The notes under the pieces are model-generated. The model was not told the DNA's origin. It worked only from the letters and a program-made list of their open reading frames with translations, and made no database searches. Shown one piece after another: positions 17,484 to 26,406 of a DNA stretch of 64,000 nt (position 1 is its first letter; each line of letters opens with the position of its first letter). The position numbers and the translations under genes are program-made. This stretch comes from Acinetobacter sp. ANC 4173 (GTDB lineage: Bacteria > Pseudomonadota > Gammaproteobacteria > Pseudomonadales > Moraxellaceae). The stretch covers positions 124,001 through 188,000 of the forward strand of contig NZ_SJOF01000003.1 in assembly GCF_004331255.1 (NCBI RefSeq), read 5' to 3'.

Positions 17484-18614
17484 ATGAAGAAAAATATTGT
17501 TATTGTTACCCGCAACCTTCCGCCTCTAGTCGGTGGGATGGAACGATTAAATTGGCATATTGCAGATGAACTATCTCAAAATAATCAGATCACAATAATC
17601 AGCCATTCAGCAGCAGAACCTCTCGCACCGACCAACACTACATTTTATTTAGCACCACTCAATCCTCTCCCACTTTTTCTGGTTATAAGTTTTTTACGTA
17701 CTTTATGGTGCTGTCTTACCCAACCAGTTGATACACTTTTTGCAGGGAGTGGGCTCACGGCACCAATTGTTGTAATACTTGCCAAAATTTTCCGGAAAAA
17801 AAGTATTGTTTATATACATGGATTAGATATCGGTACCAACAATAAACTCTACAAGTTATGCTGGATTCCATTTATACGTCAGGCCGATCAGGTAATTACC
17901 AACAGTAGCCCAACACATCAACTTTGCATTCAAAAAAATATTTCAAAAGAAAAAATTAGCATTATTCACCCTGGTGTCTCTTATCCTCCAAAACCTAAAA
18001 ATGAAAAGATCATTCAAAATCTTAGAGAAAAATATAACTTAAACGATAAAAAAGTTCTGATTTCGGTAGGCCGACTGACCGAACGTAAAGGCATGAACGA
18101 GTTTATAGAGCAATGCCTATCAAAAGTAGTAACAGCTCGACCGAATACTGTTTTAATTATTATTGGTGACACGCCAAACCAATCACTCAATAAGAATCTG
18201 CAATCTAAAGAGATGATTTTAACGACCGCAAAAAAACATAATCTAATGAACAATATTATATTTACTGGCAACATTCAGGATGATGACATCCTTGCTAGTT
18301 TTTACTATTTGGCAGATCTGCATGTTTTTCCAGTCAAACATATTCCTCATGACCCTGAAGGTTTTGGTATGGTTGCCATAGAAGCCGCAGCACATGGCAC
18401 ACCGACTGTTGCTTTTGCGACAGGTGGCATTGTTGATGCTGTAAAACAAGATTATTCGGGATTATTGATTGCACCAAATAGCTACGATCTATTGACCCAT
18501 ACCATTCTAGATGCACTCAGAACTCAAATTATATCAGCAGACAATTGCCAGCAATATGCTGCTCAATTTAGTTGGCAATCCTTAAACAAAAAACTAGAGC
18601 AGACTATGAAATAA
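17484..18614 (+). CDS. GT4-family glycosyltransferase
   Basis: A 376-residue GT-B enzyme. The N-terminal domain starts MKKNIVIVTRNLPPLVGGMERLNWHIADEL, with the glycine-rich acceptor loop. The C-terminal donor domain has VLISVGRLTERKGMNEFIE and the E-x7-E motif in DPEGFGMVAIEAAAHGTP. It probably adds one sugar to a lipid-linked glycan on the cytoplasmic face. It is the only plus-strand gene of the glycan island, and its end overlaps the end of the convergent GT4 gene by 11 bases with no terminator between. Donor and acceptor are unknown. AGGACAG upstream is a weak ribosome site. Confidence 0.85.
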   Translation: MKKNIVIVTRNLPPLVGGMERLNWHIADELSQNNQITIISHSAAEPLAPTNTTFYLAPLNPLPLFLVISFLRTLWCCLTQPVDTLFAGSGLTAPIVVILAKIFRKKSIVYIHGLDIGTNNKLYKLCWIPFIRQADQVITNSSPTHQLCIQKNISKEKISIIHPGVSYPPKPKNEKIIQNLREKYNLNDKKVLISVGRLTERKGMNEFIEQCLSKVVTARPNTVLIIIGDTPNQSLNKNLQSKEMILTTAKKHNLMNNIIFTGNIQDDDILASFYYLADLHVFPVKHIPHDPEGFGMVAIEAAAHGTPTVAFATGGIVDAVKQDYSGLLIAPNSYDLLTHTILDALRTQIISADNCQQYAAQFSWQSLNKKLEQTMK

Positions 18615-19704
18615 GATAACCGTTCATCGTCTGAATATTTTCAGACCAGTCTGGGATATGAACATCGAGTTTTTGATAGTGCTGTAACTGCTGCATGACA
18701 CGATCAGCAAATTGCATGAAATTTCCTGATGAATAAAGTAATTCTTGATGCTTACCAACCAACTCAACCATATCTCCAATAGCAGTTGAAACAATGGTGA
18801 GTTCTGTTGCCAACATTTCATAGGCTTTTTGTGGAAAACAATACTGTCCAAAAGCATCGTCAGGAATACATAACACCCCAATATCAAGAGATTGAAACAA
18901 TGTGACGACTTGCTGATGCTGCAATAAACCCAAATAAATCACGCGCTCATCTTGGGGAATTGGTGTTTGTGCCTCGATAGGACCAGCCAAAACCAGATGT
19001 ACCCGTGGATCTCGCTGCTTAATGATGTCCCATGCTCGAAATAAATCCGTAATTCCCTTCATCTTGGTTAAACCACCTGCTGTACCAATGAGAGGAACAT
19101 CAAGCGGTAAATTTAACTGTTGGCGTGCCTGCTGTTGATCTCCAACCTTAAATAAGGCTTTATCAATCACACTTGGTAATGCCAAAACATGCTTAACTAT
19201 TGGATGCTCAGTACGGATTTTTTTTGCCAGACTATGACTCGTAGTCATCACCAAAGATGCCTGATCTAGCGCCTTATGGAACAAGTTTCTAAATAGAGGA
19301 ATTTTAGCCTGCCCATAAGATTCAAAATTATCGTATAAATCAGCCGCAAATGGTTTATCCAGTTTTTTTGCCAACCACGCTCCCCAAATAATATGAGGAA
19401 TATCTGAAGCTGCAATAATAATATCGGGCTGAAAATCAGCTATTTTCTTCAACAAATACAAAGGATAAAATAAAAGACCTACTTTCTTCATACCCAAATA
19501 ACTTTTTGAAGACCATATCAACTTTTTGTGAGCTGTTGTTTCATCCCAAACGCCTTCAGCATGAGACTGATAACTTAAACAGAAACCAGCGACCTCATGC
19601 CCGAGTAAACTCAATTGATGAGGCATTTCATATAAACGCGCATATTTGTCTAAAATGACATCTTTAGACATATATTGTCGTTTACACAAAAATGCGATTT
19701 TCAA
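18604..19704 (-). CDS. GT4-like glycosyltransferase
   Basis: A 366-residue GT-B fold protein. It has a Rossmann-type start (MKIAFLCKRQYMSKDVILDKYARLYEMPHQLSLLGHEV), a middle FAADLYDNFESYGQAKI segment, and a donor domain PLIGTAGGLTKMKGITDLFRAWD. The region near residue 290 (CFPQKAYEMLATELTIVST) is where GT4 enzymes carry E-x7-E; here only one Glu is clear. The start codon is TTG, directly after the glf stop, with GGAG 8-9 bases upstream. Last gene of the minus-strand glycan operon; it directly follows the mutase, so use of a galactofuranose acceptor or donor is possible but unproven. Confidence 0.8.
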   Translation of the reverse strand: MKIAFLCKRQYMSKDVILDKYARLYEMPHQLSLLGHEVAGFCLSYQSHAEGVWDETTAHKKLIWSSKSYLGMKKVGLLFYPLYLLKKIADFQPDIIIAASDIPHIIWGAWLAKKLDKPFAADLYDNFESYGQAKIPLFRNLFHKALDQASLVMTTSHSLAKKIRTEHPIVKHVLALPSVIDKALFKVGDQQQARQQLNLPLDVPLIGTAGGLTKMKGITDLFRAWDIIKQRDPRVHLVLAGPIEAQTPIPQDERVIYLGLLQHQQVVTLFQSLDIGVLCIPDDAFGQYCFPQKAYEMLATELTIVSTAIGDMVELVGKHQELLYSSGNFMQFADRVMQQLQHYQKLDVHIPDWSENIQTMNGYLIS

Positions 19705-20796
19705 TTATTTTTGCTCCAGAATTTTGCTCACAGCATTCAATGCTGCACCAACCACCTGATCCATATTGTAATAACGATACTCAGCCAGACGCCCAACAAA
19801 CGTTACGTTTTCCTCTGCATTTGCCAACATTTGATACTGCTTAAACAACTGCTCATTTTCAGTGCGAGGAATTGGATAGTACGGATCACCTTCATCTGTT
19901 GGATACTCTCTCACAATTGACGTAGATGAAGCCTGCTGACCGGTTAAATGCTTAAACTCAGTGATTCGAGTAAAATCATGATCATTTGGATAATTCACAG
20001 TACCCACACTTTGATACTGTTCAATATTTAAGTGTTCATGTTCAAAACGTAACGAGCGATAAGGCAAATGCCCAAATTGATAATCATAAAATGCATCTAT
20101 TGGGCCTGTATAAATTAAGTGATCGTACTCAATACCTTGCGCAATAAGATCTTTATACTCCGTACTCAATTTGACCGTAATATTTGGATGATTCAGCATA
20201 TTTTCAAACATGGCTGTATAACCCTGTAACGGCATCGCCTGATATGTGTCAGTGAAATAACGGTCATCGGTATTGGTACGTGTTGGTATACGTGCGGCTA
20301 CGCCTGCCTTTAACTGCGATGGATCTAGCCCCCACTGTTTTTTGGTGTAGTTGAGAAAGAATTTTTCATATAAATCACGTCCAACCGAGTTGAGTACTAC
20401 ATCTTCACTGGTCTGAACAGGGTCACGCGGTTCGCGAACTTTCTCAAAATACTCAGCGGCTTGTTGTTCAGTTAAATCTAAATCATAAAGCTGATTTAAG
20501 GTATCTCGGTTAATAGGAAATGGATACTCTTTTCCATTGACTACCCCACGCACCCGATGTTCATAAGGACGCCACTCAGTAAACTGTGATAAGTAATTAA
20601 AAATACGTTCACTATTGGTATGAAAAATATGTGGACCATATTGATGAATCAGAATGTCATGAGAATCTTTGACATCGTAAGCATTGCCCCCAATATGATC
20701 TCGACGATCAACAACCAAAACCTGATGCCCTGCTTCTGCCAATTCACGTGCTGATACGGCACCTGCAAAACCCGCCCCAACGATTAAAAATTTCAT
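19705..20796 (-). CDS. glf: UDP-galactopyranose mutase
   Basis: A 363-residue flavoenzyme that interconverts UDP-galactopyranose and UDP-galactofuranose. The N-terminal FAD motif is MKFLIVGAGFAGAVSARELAEAG, then VVDRRDHIGGNAYD. The conserved YGPHIFHT, KQWGLDPSQL, RIPTRTNTDDRYFTDTYQAMP and C-terminal FVGRLAEYRYYNMDQVVGAAL all match the Glf family. Its presence shows the glycan made here probably contains Galf. It is followed without a gap by a GT4 gene and preceded by a GlfT-like GT2 gene, a natural producer-user pair. AAGG lies upstream of the ATG. Confidence 0.96.
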   Translation of the reverse strand: MKFLIVGAGFAGAVSARELAEAGHQVLVVDRRDHIGGNAYDVKDSHDILIHQYGPHIFHTNSERIFNYLSQFTEWRPYEHRVRGVVNGKEYPFPINRDTLNQLYDLDLTEQQAAEYFEKVREPRDPVQTSEDVVLNSVGRDLYEKFFLNYTKKQWGLDPSQLKAGVAARIPTRTNTDDRYFTDTYQAMPLQGYTAMFENMLNHPNITVKLSTEYKDLIAQGIEYDHLIYTGPIDAFYDYQFGHLPYRSLRFEHEHLNIEQYQSVGTVNYPNDHDFTRITEFKHLTGQQASSTSIVREYPTDEGDPYYPIPRTENEQLFKQYQMLANAEENVTFVGRLAEYRYYNMDQVVGAALNAVSKILEQK

Positions 20797-20808
20797 ACAA
20801 CCTTACCT

Positions 20809-21714
20809 TTATAAATCCCATTGATCATGACGTTTTCCTGTATTACAAAATACAGCATCATAAAAACCAGCAAAAAAAGCCTTTACTTGTTTTAGAGAGT
20901 TTTTTTCATTCAGCAAAGCTGCAAACAATCGAATAAATGATGCTGGAATCGTTTGTGTATAATATTTAAATCCATAATATTTTTTGGCGATTAAGAGTCG
21001 ATTCCGTGTATCGTAATAACGCTTCCACGCTACCAAATTCAGACATGTAATTTTCTTCCCTAAAAAATTAAATTCATAACGATCTGATTTTGGATGTTCA
21101 ATTTGGCTTTGCCCGCAAATAAAAATTTTGTGACCCACATGTTGTGCACGCATACAATATTCAACATCATCCGCTGCAATAAAATATGAAGCATCTGGCA
21201 AACCAATGTTTTGATAAATTTCTTTACTGGTTAAGAAACCTAGAAACGGCAAAGATTGCACTTCGGCTAGCTCAGAAACCTGTTTTTTTAGATGGACGGT
21301 CTTATTTTCAGCTAATAATGTAGTTGCCCATGCAGTATCTTCTCCATTTACAGCCAGCGAACCATAAATATGCTCAGGTGTTGCGTGTCGCATAATTTCT
21401 TCTAAAGCGGTAGGATGAGGAACAGCATCATCATCCATCATCCATACATAGTCTGCACCTTGCTCAAATGCATACTGCATACCAGCAGAAAAACCACCTG
21501 CCCCACCCGTATTTTCTTTCAAAGCAATTAACTGAGTTTTTGGCTGCTCTAGCCAACCATTTTGTTTTAATATTTCAATTGTTCCATCTGTTGAAGCATT
21601 GTCAACAATCAAGGTTTTTGATGGCTGCTGTGTTTGTGCTGATAATGCTTGTAGACATTGCAACAATAATTGCTTTCTATTGAATGTAACAACAACGACC
21701 ATAAAATTTTGCAT
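20809..21714 (-). CDS. GT2 glycosyltransferase, galactofuranosyltransferase (GlfT)-like
   Basis: 301 residues with a GT-A fold: MVVVVTFNRKQLLLQCLQAL, IVDNASTDGTIEIL, NTGGAGGFSAGMQYAFEQGADYVWMMDDDAVPHPTAL. The DDDA metal motif with the GGAGGF stretch is typical of rhamnosyl- and galactofuranosyl-transferases (GlfT1/GlfT2 and relatives). A catalytic-base-like FIAADDVEYCMRA follows near residue 180. Next to glf, so Galf from UDP-Galf is the most likely donor; this is inference from context and family. Confidence 0.85.
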   Translation of the reverse strand: MQNFMVVVVTFNRKQLLLQCLQALSAQTQQPSKTLIVDNASTDGTIEILKQNGWLEQPKTQLIALKENTGGAGGFSAGMQYAFEQGADYVWMMDDDAVPHPTALEEIMRHATPEHIYGSLAVNGEDTAWATTLLAENKTVHLKKQVSELAEVQSLPFLGFLTSKEIYQNIGLPDASYFIAADDVEYCMRAQHVGHKIFICGQSQIEHPKSDRYEFNFLGKKITCLNLVAWKRYYDTRNRLLIAKKYYGFKYYTQTIPASFIRLFAALLNEKNSLKQVKAFFAGFYDAVFCNTGKRHDQWDL

Positions 21715-21722
21715 AATTTATC

Positions 21723-22697
21723 TCAAATCTTCCGAATATAAGAGCTACAACCTAGCTTATATTTCAACCGCCTAAGTTGATGATTCACCCATCGTTTAGG
21801 CAACATTAACCATTCTATAATAAGTGGATGAATCCAATTAGGTAGTTTCTGAAAAAATGGATCACTTGGTCGTGAATTTGAATCGAGTGTTCGTGCATAT
21901 AGCCCAATTTTTGTCCAATAAATTGGTGCTTGATAAAATGCTAAATGTAAATTTCGCCATAATCCAATTGCTAAAAATTGCTTATTTTTTTCCTCTAACT
22001 GATAATATTCATAATATTTTAAAATATTCTCAGTATTTTTCTTAAAAGCTGGATAATAAATATAGGGCGTCGACAACCGTTCATTAGAATGTTGAAACCA
22101 AACTCCAACCACTTGATCCTTATATATCCATTTACATTTTTTATTTAATAAAACAGAAAAAAACCATTCAAAATCTTCTCCATTATTATTAAATTCATTC
22201 CAAATTAAATCTTCTATAGATATTTTTTTATATAAATTATTTAATGTTGTTCCTATTACTTCTCCAGAAAGAATTGCTTCTGCACCACTATTATATTTAT
22301 GTAAATAACTTACAGGATATTTACCTCCTAAATCATCTAGGCAAAAAATCATATAAGTACTTAAGTCGGCATCTGAATTATATAGCTCAGTATATTGTTG
22401 ATAAGCTATTTCAGATATTAAATAATCATCATCATCCAAGAAGCGAATTAAATCTCCTTGTGCAATAGAAAGTCCATAATTCCTTGCCTTAGAAACATTC
22501 CCTTCCTCTAATTTATAATATTTGACCAAAGGATGTTGGAAGGATGAACTCTCGTCAAAATCCATGCCAGACTTTCCATTCAAAATCACAAGGATTTCTG
22601 TTTGGACTTTTGCATCATCAATCAGTGCACTTTTGATTGCCCGTTGTAAAAGTTCAGGACGACAACCTGCACTTGGAATAATTATAGTAACCAACAT
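21723..22697 (-). CDS. GT2-family glycosyltransferase
   Basis: 324 residues. Residues 1-110 are a GT-A domain: MLVTIIIPSAGCRPELLQRAIKSAL, ILVILNGKSGMDF, EGNVSKARNYGLSIAQGDLIRFLDDDDYL with the DxD metal site. The second half is rich in Trp and Tyr (GEDFEWFFSVLLNKKCKWIYKDQ) and lacks membrane segments. Probably an inverting transferase adding an internal sugar. Only 3 bases separate it from the upstream GT4 gene. The donor sugar cannot be told. The coding sequence is strongly AT-rich compared with glf. Confidence 0.82.
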   Translation of the reverse strand: MLVTIIIPSAGCRPELLQRAIKSALIDDAKVQTEILVILNGKSGMDFDESSSFQHPLVKYYKLEEGNVSKARNYGLSIAQGDLIRFLDDDDYLISEIAYQQYTELYNSDADLSTYMIFCLDDLGGKYPVSYLHKYNSGAEAILSGEVIGTTLNNLYKKISIEDLIWNEFNNNGEDFEWFFSVLLNKKCKWIYKDQVVGVWFQHSNERLSTPYIYYPAFKKNTENILKYYEYYQLEEKNKQFLAIGLWRNLHLAFYQAPIYWTKIGLYARTLDSNSRPSDPFFQKLPNWIHPLIIEWLMLPKRWVNHQLRRLKYKLGCSSYIRKI

Positions 22698-22700
22698 ATA

Positions 22701-23816
22701 CTAATTTATCCCTGTAATTCTTTTAAATTGTTCAAAACAATTTTTCATAGATAATCTTTCTTTATCTTTTTCTGTAATTTCATACGGGTACATATATATT
22801 TTTTCAATAGTATTAACTAATAATTTATAATTATTTTTCTCTACTAACCCCTGATTTAACTGACCTGAAGATAATTGATATTCAATTCCAGAAGATGAAT
22901 TATAAGATACAACAGGAACATCTAATTTTATCGATTCGGATATCACCAATGGAAACCCTTCACTTTCTGAGGTTAAAATAAGAATTTTACTTTTTTTAAT
23001 ATAATATTCTGGATTTTTTTTCCAACCTAAAAATATTATTTTATTCTCTGCATTTTTATCCTTAACAAAATTCACAAGCTCCTCTTTTAATATACCATCA
23101 CCGACTATTGCCATTTTCCCTTTTAAATTACTGTCTAAAAAAGCTTGTATTGCAATTTTAGGCCTCTTCTCAGAAGAGAATCTACCAACAAAAATCATAT
23201 CATACTCTTTGTCAATATCTTCATTTTCAATATTTAAAAATCTTCTTTCCGAAACACCATTTGGAATAAATTCCACAATATAAGGGTTACTAAATTCCTT
23301 ATAAAAATCAACCAACCCTTCATTAACAACTATTATATTTCTATTATTAAATAGTTTATAAAAAACTTTTTTCTCTATTTTCGATCGTCTATATTCATTC
23401 AAATATGAAAAAATATTTTTAGAGCCCACTCTTTTGAATACATTGAAATTTGTTAGATCACCATGAACCCATAACCAAGTATTTTTTTTGAAAAAACAAT
23501 CTGCCAACCAATACCCAAAAGCATAGCTAATAACAGTTAGAACTGGATCTAATTCACATTCTAAATCAAAGATTAATTTTCTATCTTTATCAGATATATC
23601 TTTACCTTTATTTCTAAACAAACTGTTATTAAATTTTATATTCAGATTAACTATATTCAACCCTTCCGGTATTTCCATACCTTGCTCTTTACCATCTAGC
23701 AAAAGCATCGTCACAGAATATCCATTATTAATAAACTCCTCTGCCAACTCTAAATTAATTCTTTCAGCACCACCACCATTTAAATGATCACAAACAAATA
23801 TAATATTTTGAGGCAT
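22701..23816 (-). CDS. GT4-family glycosyltransferase
   Basis: 371 residues, GT-B fold. Start MPQNIIFVCDHLNGGGAERINLELAEEF carries the GGAE acceptor loop. The donor domain has MIFVGRFSSEKRPKIAIQAF, MAIVGDGILKEELVNFV, and the E-x7-E site SESEGFPLVISESIKLDVPVV. It resembles WbbX/PglA-type transferases that build short oligosaccharides. The gene has very high AT content and Lys/Asn/Ile-rich usage, in contrast to flanking housekeeping genes, which suggests horizontal origin. Confidence 0.85.
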   Translation of the reverse strand: MPQNIIFVCDHLNGGGAERINLELAEEFINNGYSVTMLLLDGKEQGMEIPEGLNIVNLNIKFNNSLFRNKGKDISDKDRKLIFDLECELDPVLTVISYAFGYWLADCFFKKNTWLWVHGDLTNFNVFKRVGSKNIFSYLNEYRRSKIEKKVFYKLFNNRNIIVVNEGLVDFYKEFSNPYIVEFIPNGVSERRFLNIENEDIDKEYDMIFVGRFSSEKRPKIAIQAFLDSNLKGKMAIVGDGILKEELVNFVKDKNAENKIIFLGWKKNPEYYIKKSKILILTSESEGFPLVISESIKLDVPVVSYNSSSGIEYQLSSGQLNQGLVEKNNYKLLVNTIEKIYMYPYEITEKDKERLSMKNCFEQFKRITGIN

Positions 23817-23829
23817 AAATATTCCTGAA

Positions 23830-25536
23830 TCATAATTTTAAAATATATTTACATTGTTCTATTGCACTCTCTCGATGTGCAATAATAACCATCGTTTTTT
23901 CCCCACTCAATCCTTGAATTGCCTCATTGACCGCTTGCTCTGTTTCTGTGTCTAAAGCACTGGTTGCTTCATCCATAAACAACACTTGTGGATCTCTATA
24001 TAAAGCCCGAGCAATCCCGATACGTTGACGCTGTCCACCAGAAAGCATAACTCCTCGCTCACCCACAAAAGTATCATAACCATCTTTTAAATTATTTACG
24101 ATAAACTCATGGATTTGTGCTGCCTTTGCAGCTTTTATAATAGCATTCATGTCAATATTATCTTTTGGAACACCAAATGCAATATTTTGAGTGATGGTAT
24201 CATCTGCTAAGTAAATAAATTGTGGAATATAACCAACCAAGCTCTGCCACGAATGCACATTGGTTTTATTAATAACAATACCATCTACCAATAACTCGCC
24301 CTGCTGTGGTTCTAAAAGCCCAAGCAAGATATCCATCAGTGTACTTTTACCCGAGCCACTTTTTCCAATAATTCCAAGACTACTCTTACAAGGAATAACG
24401 AGGCTAAAATTCTCCAATACGTTTTTATGTGGGTCTGTTGGGTAAGCATAACTTACATTTCGCAGCTCAATGCTATGTTTAAAGCTAAGTTGTGGGTAAT
24501 TCTGCTTTTGATCTACTAGAGTAGGCAAATACAAATCATCTAATATTTTATTGGCCGAATCCAAAGAAAAACGCATACTTGAGATTGCACGATAAATGTT
24601 TTGTGCTGCGGGTAACATGCGATATGCAGCAAAACCAAATAAGCCCAATGATGGCAATATTGTAGAAATATTTTGATTATTTAATACTAAGCCTATTGCT
24701 AAGCCAATAATTGCACAATACCCCATTGCTTCAACTAGCAATAAGGGAACGTTCCCCACGGTTTGATTGGCTGCTAAATGTCTTGCAAAAATTCGAGATT
24801 GCTCTTGGAAATGTTTTAAATACCCTTGATCTGCATGGTTAATTTTAACATCTTTGATACCACCCAAGACTTCATTGCAGGCTTTATAGCGTTCACTATT
24901 AGCATAATGAAACTCTTGACCAATTCGACCTAAAAATTTTCTTACACCCAAGTAGATTAAAACATATACCATTAAAAACAAGATAAATGCAGTGATTGCC
25001 ATATATGGATTATGCATAAATATCAACATAATCATAGCAAAAATAACCAGGCCATAAGATATTATGATCATGATAGGCTGAATAATATTATCAACCAGCT
25101 GATCAATCTGTGAAAGAATGTTTTTTGTTAGTTCCGAACTATTTTTCTGAATAAAAAATTCATAATCTTGCTTTAAATATATCGAAAGTAATCGAGTCGA
25201 TAAATAATGGCGCTGTAAACTTACAAAGCGACTTGTTCCATAAGAGTGAATCACTTTAAAAATAGCTGACAGAATAATCAGCACCATTGAAACCAAGCCT
25301 AATTTAATAATAAAATTAGTATAAGATGTAGCATTTAAAAATTCATAAAAATAATAAAATTTTTGATCATTTTGAATAATACTAGGGCTAGAAAGAACGG
25401 CTAAAAATGGCATAATCGAAATCACACCAAGTGTTTCTAAAAATGCCATTAAAATAGTTAAAATAAGAACAATAACAAATTTTCTTTTTTCTAATTGAGT
25501 TAAGGTTTTCCACAAACGATAAATAATATCCAGCAT
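23830..25536 (-). CDS. ABC transporter (PglK/MsbA-like lipid-linked oligosaccharide flippase)
   Basis: 568 residues: an N-terminal six-helix transmembrane domain (~1-330), then an ATPase domain. Walker A is IGKSGSGKSTLMD near residue 390, the signature is MLSGGQRQRIGIARAL, Walker B is QVLFMDEATSALD, and the switch His is VIIAHRES. Fused half-transporters of this kind in glycan clusters flip undecaprenyl-diphosphate oligosaccharides (PglK) or lipids (MsbA). There is no Wzx flippase here, so this is the likely flippase for the glycan built by the neighbouring transferases. It begins 5 bases after the GT2/GtrB-like gene. Confidence 0.88.
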   Translation of the reverse strand: MLDIIYRLWKTLTQLEKRKFVIVLILTILMAFLETLGVISIMPFLAVLSSPSIIQNDQKFYYFYEFLNATSYTNFIIKLGLVSMVLIILSAIFKVIHSYGTSRFVSLQRHYLSTRLLSIYLKQDYEFFIQKNSSELTKNILSQIDQLVDNIIQPIMIIISYGLVIFAMIMLIFMHNPYMAITAFILFLMVYVLIYLGVRKFLGRIGQEFHYANSERYKACNEVLGGIKDVKINHADQGYLKHFQEQSRIFARHLAANQTVGNVPLLLVEAMGYCAIIGLAIGLVLNNQNISTILPSLGLFGFAAYRMLPAAQNIYRAISSMRFSLDSANKILDDLYLPTLVDQKQNYPQLSFKHSIELRNVSYAYPTDPHKNVLENFSLVIPCKSSLGIIGKSGSGKSTLMDILLGLLEPQQGELLVDGIVINKTNVHSWQSLVGYIPQFIYLADDTITQNIAFGVPKDNIDMNAIIKAAKAAQIHEFIVNNLKDGYDTFVGERGVMLSGGQRQRIGIARALYRDPQVLFMDEATSALDTETEQAVNEAIQGLSGEKTMVIIAHRESAIEQCKYILKL

Positions 25537-25541
25537 CTTAA

Positions 25542-26393
25542 TTATTCGCTATCTTTATACATAAGGCTAGTAATTTGTTCTGAAATAAGCCCCATCAGAA
25601 AAATCATAATACTTCCCGTATATAATAAAGCACTCATATTGGTAAAACGATTATACTCATACAATGTATAACCATACCAACCAGTTGCTATCATAAATAA
25701 TAAAATAGCAATAGGTAGAAACATTTTTAGAGGTGAGTACAATGTTGCTATCTTAAAAATAATGAGTACAAAACGAGTACCATCTCGCAATAAGCGAATA
25801 TGGCTTTTGCCTATACGCTTTGCAGCATGAATTGGAATATAAGTAACCGAATACCCAGCTCTAAAAAATGCCATGGTGCTCGTTGTTGGATAAGAAAAAC
25901 CATTAGGTAATAGATATAAAAACTCACGAAACTTTTCAGCTCTCACGGCCCGAAAACCCGAGGTTAAATCCTCGACCTGATGTTCTGTCATATAAGTTGC
26001 AAGCTTATTATAAAAAGCATTGGCAAAACCACGGCCAAGACTGGCTTGCGACCCTTTTTGACGAGCACCAACAACTAAATCATAACCTTGTTCTAATTTT
26101 TTTATAAATTGAGAAATATCGGCAGGGTCATGCTGACCATCAGCATCCATAAATATAATGATTTCACCTTGAGCATGACGAGCACCTGTTTTAATCGCAG
26201 CACCATTCCCTTTCGAATATGGATGTGAGATCACTTTTACTCCTGCCTGTTCTGCAACTTGTTTTGTTTGGTCGGTAGAGCCATCATTGACTACAATAAT
26301 TTCAGCATCAGGAACAATCTTTACAATATCCCCAATAGTTAATCCTATTGCTGCAGCTTCATTTTTTGCAGGAAGAACGATACTTAATTTCAT
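25542..26393 (-). CDS. DPM1/GtrB-like polyprenyl-phosphate glycosyltransferase
   Basis: 283 residues. The GT2 domain carries MKLSIVLPAKNEAAAIGLTIGDI, IIVVNDGSTDQTKQVAE, SHPYSKGNGAAIKTGARHAQGEIIIFMDADGQHDP and the DPM-type EDLTSGFRAVRAEKF. Two hydrophobic segments follow at the C-terminus (~220-270). Such enzymes load a single sugar onto polyprenyl phosphate for later use by a GT-C enzyme outside the membrane. The gene directly follows the GT-C/TPR gene (13 bases), which supports a donor-maker and donor-user pair. The sugar is unknown. Confidence 0.88.
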   Translation of the reverse strand: MKLSIVLPAKNEAAAIGLTIGDIVKIVPDAEIIVVNDGSTDQTKQVAEQAGVKVISHPYSKGNGAAIKTGARHAQGEIIIFMDADGQHDPADISQFIKKLEQGYDLVVGARQKGSQASLGRGFANAFYNKLATYMTEHQVEDLTSGFRAVRAEKFREFLYLLPNGFSYPTTSTMAFFRAGYSVTYIPIHAAKRIGKSHIRLLRDGTRFVLIIFKIATLYSPLKMFLPIAILLFMIATGWYGYTLYEYNRFTNMSALLYTGSIMIFLMGLISEQITSLMYKDSE

Positions 26394-26406
26394 TTTCTAT
26401 TGACTC

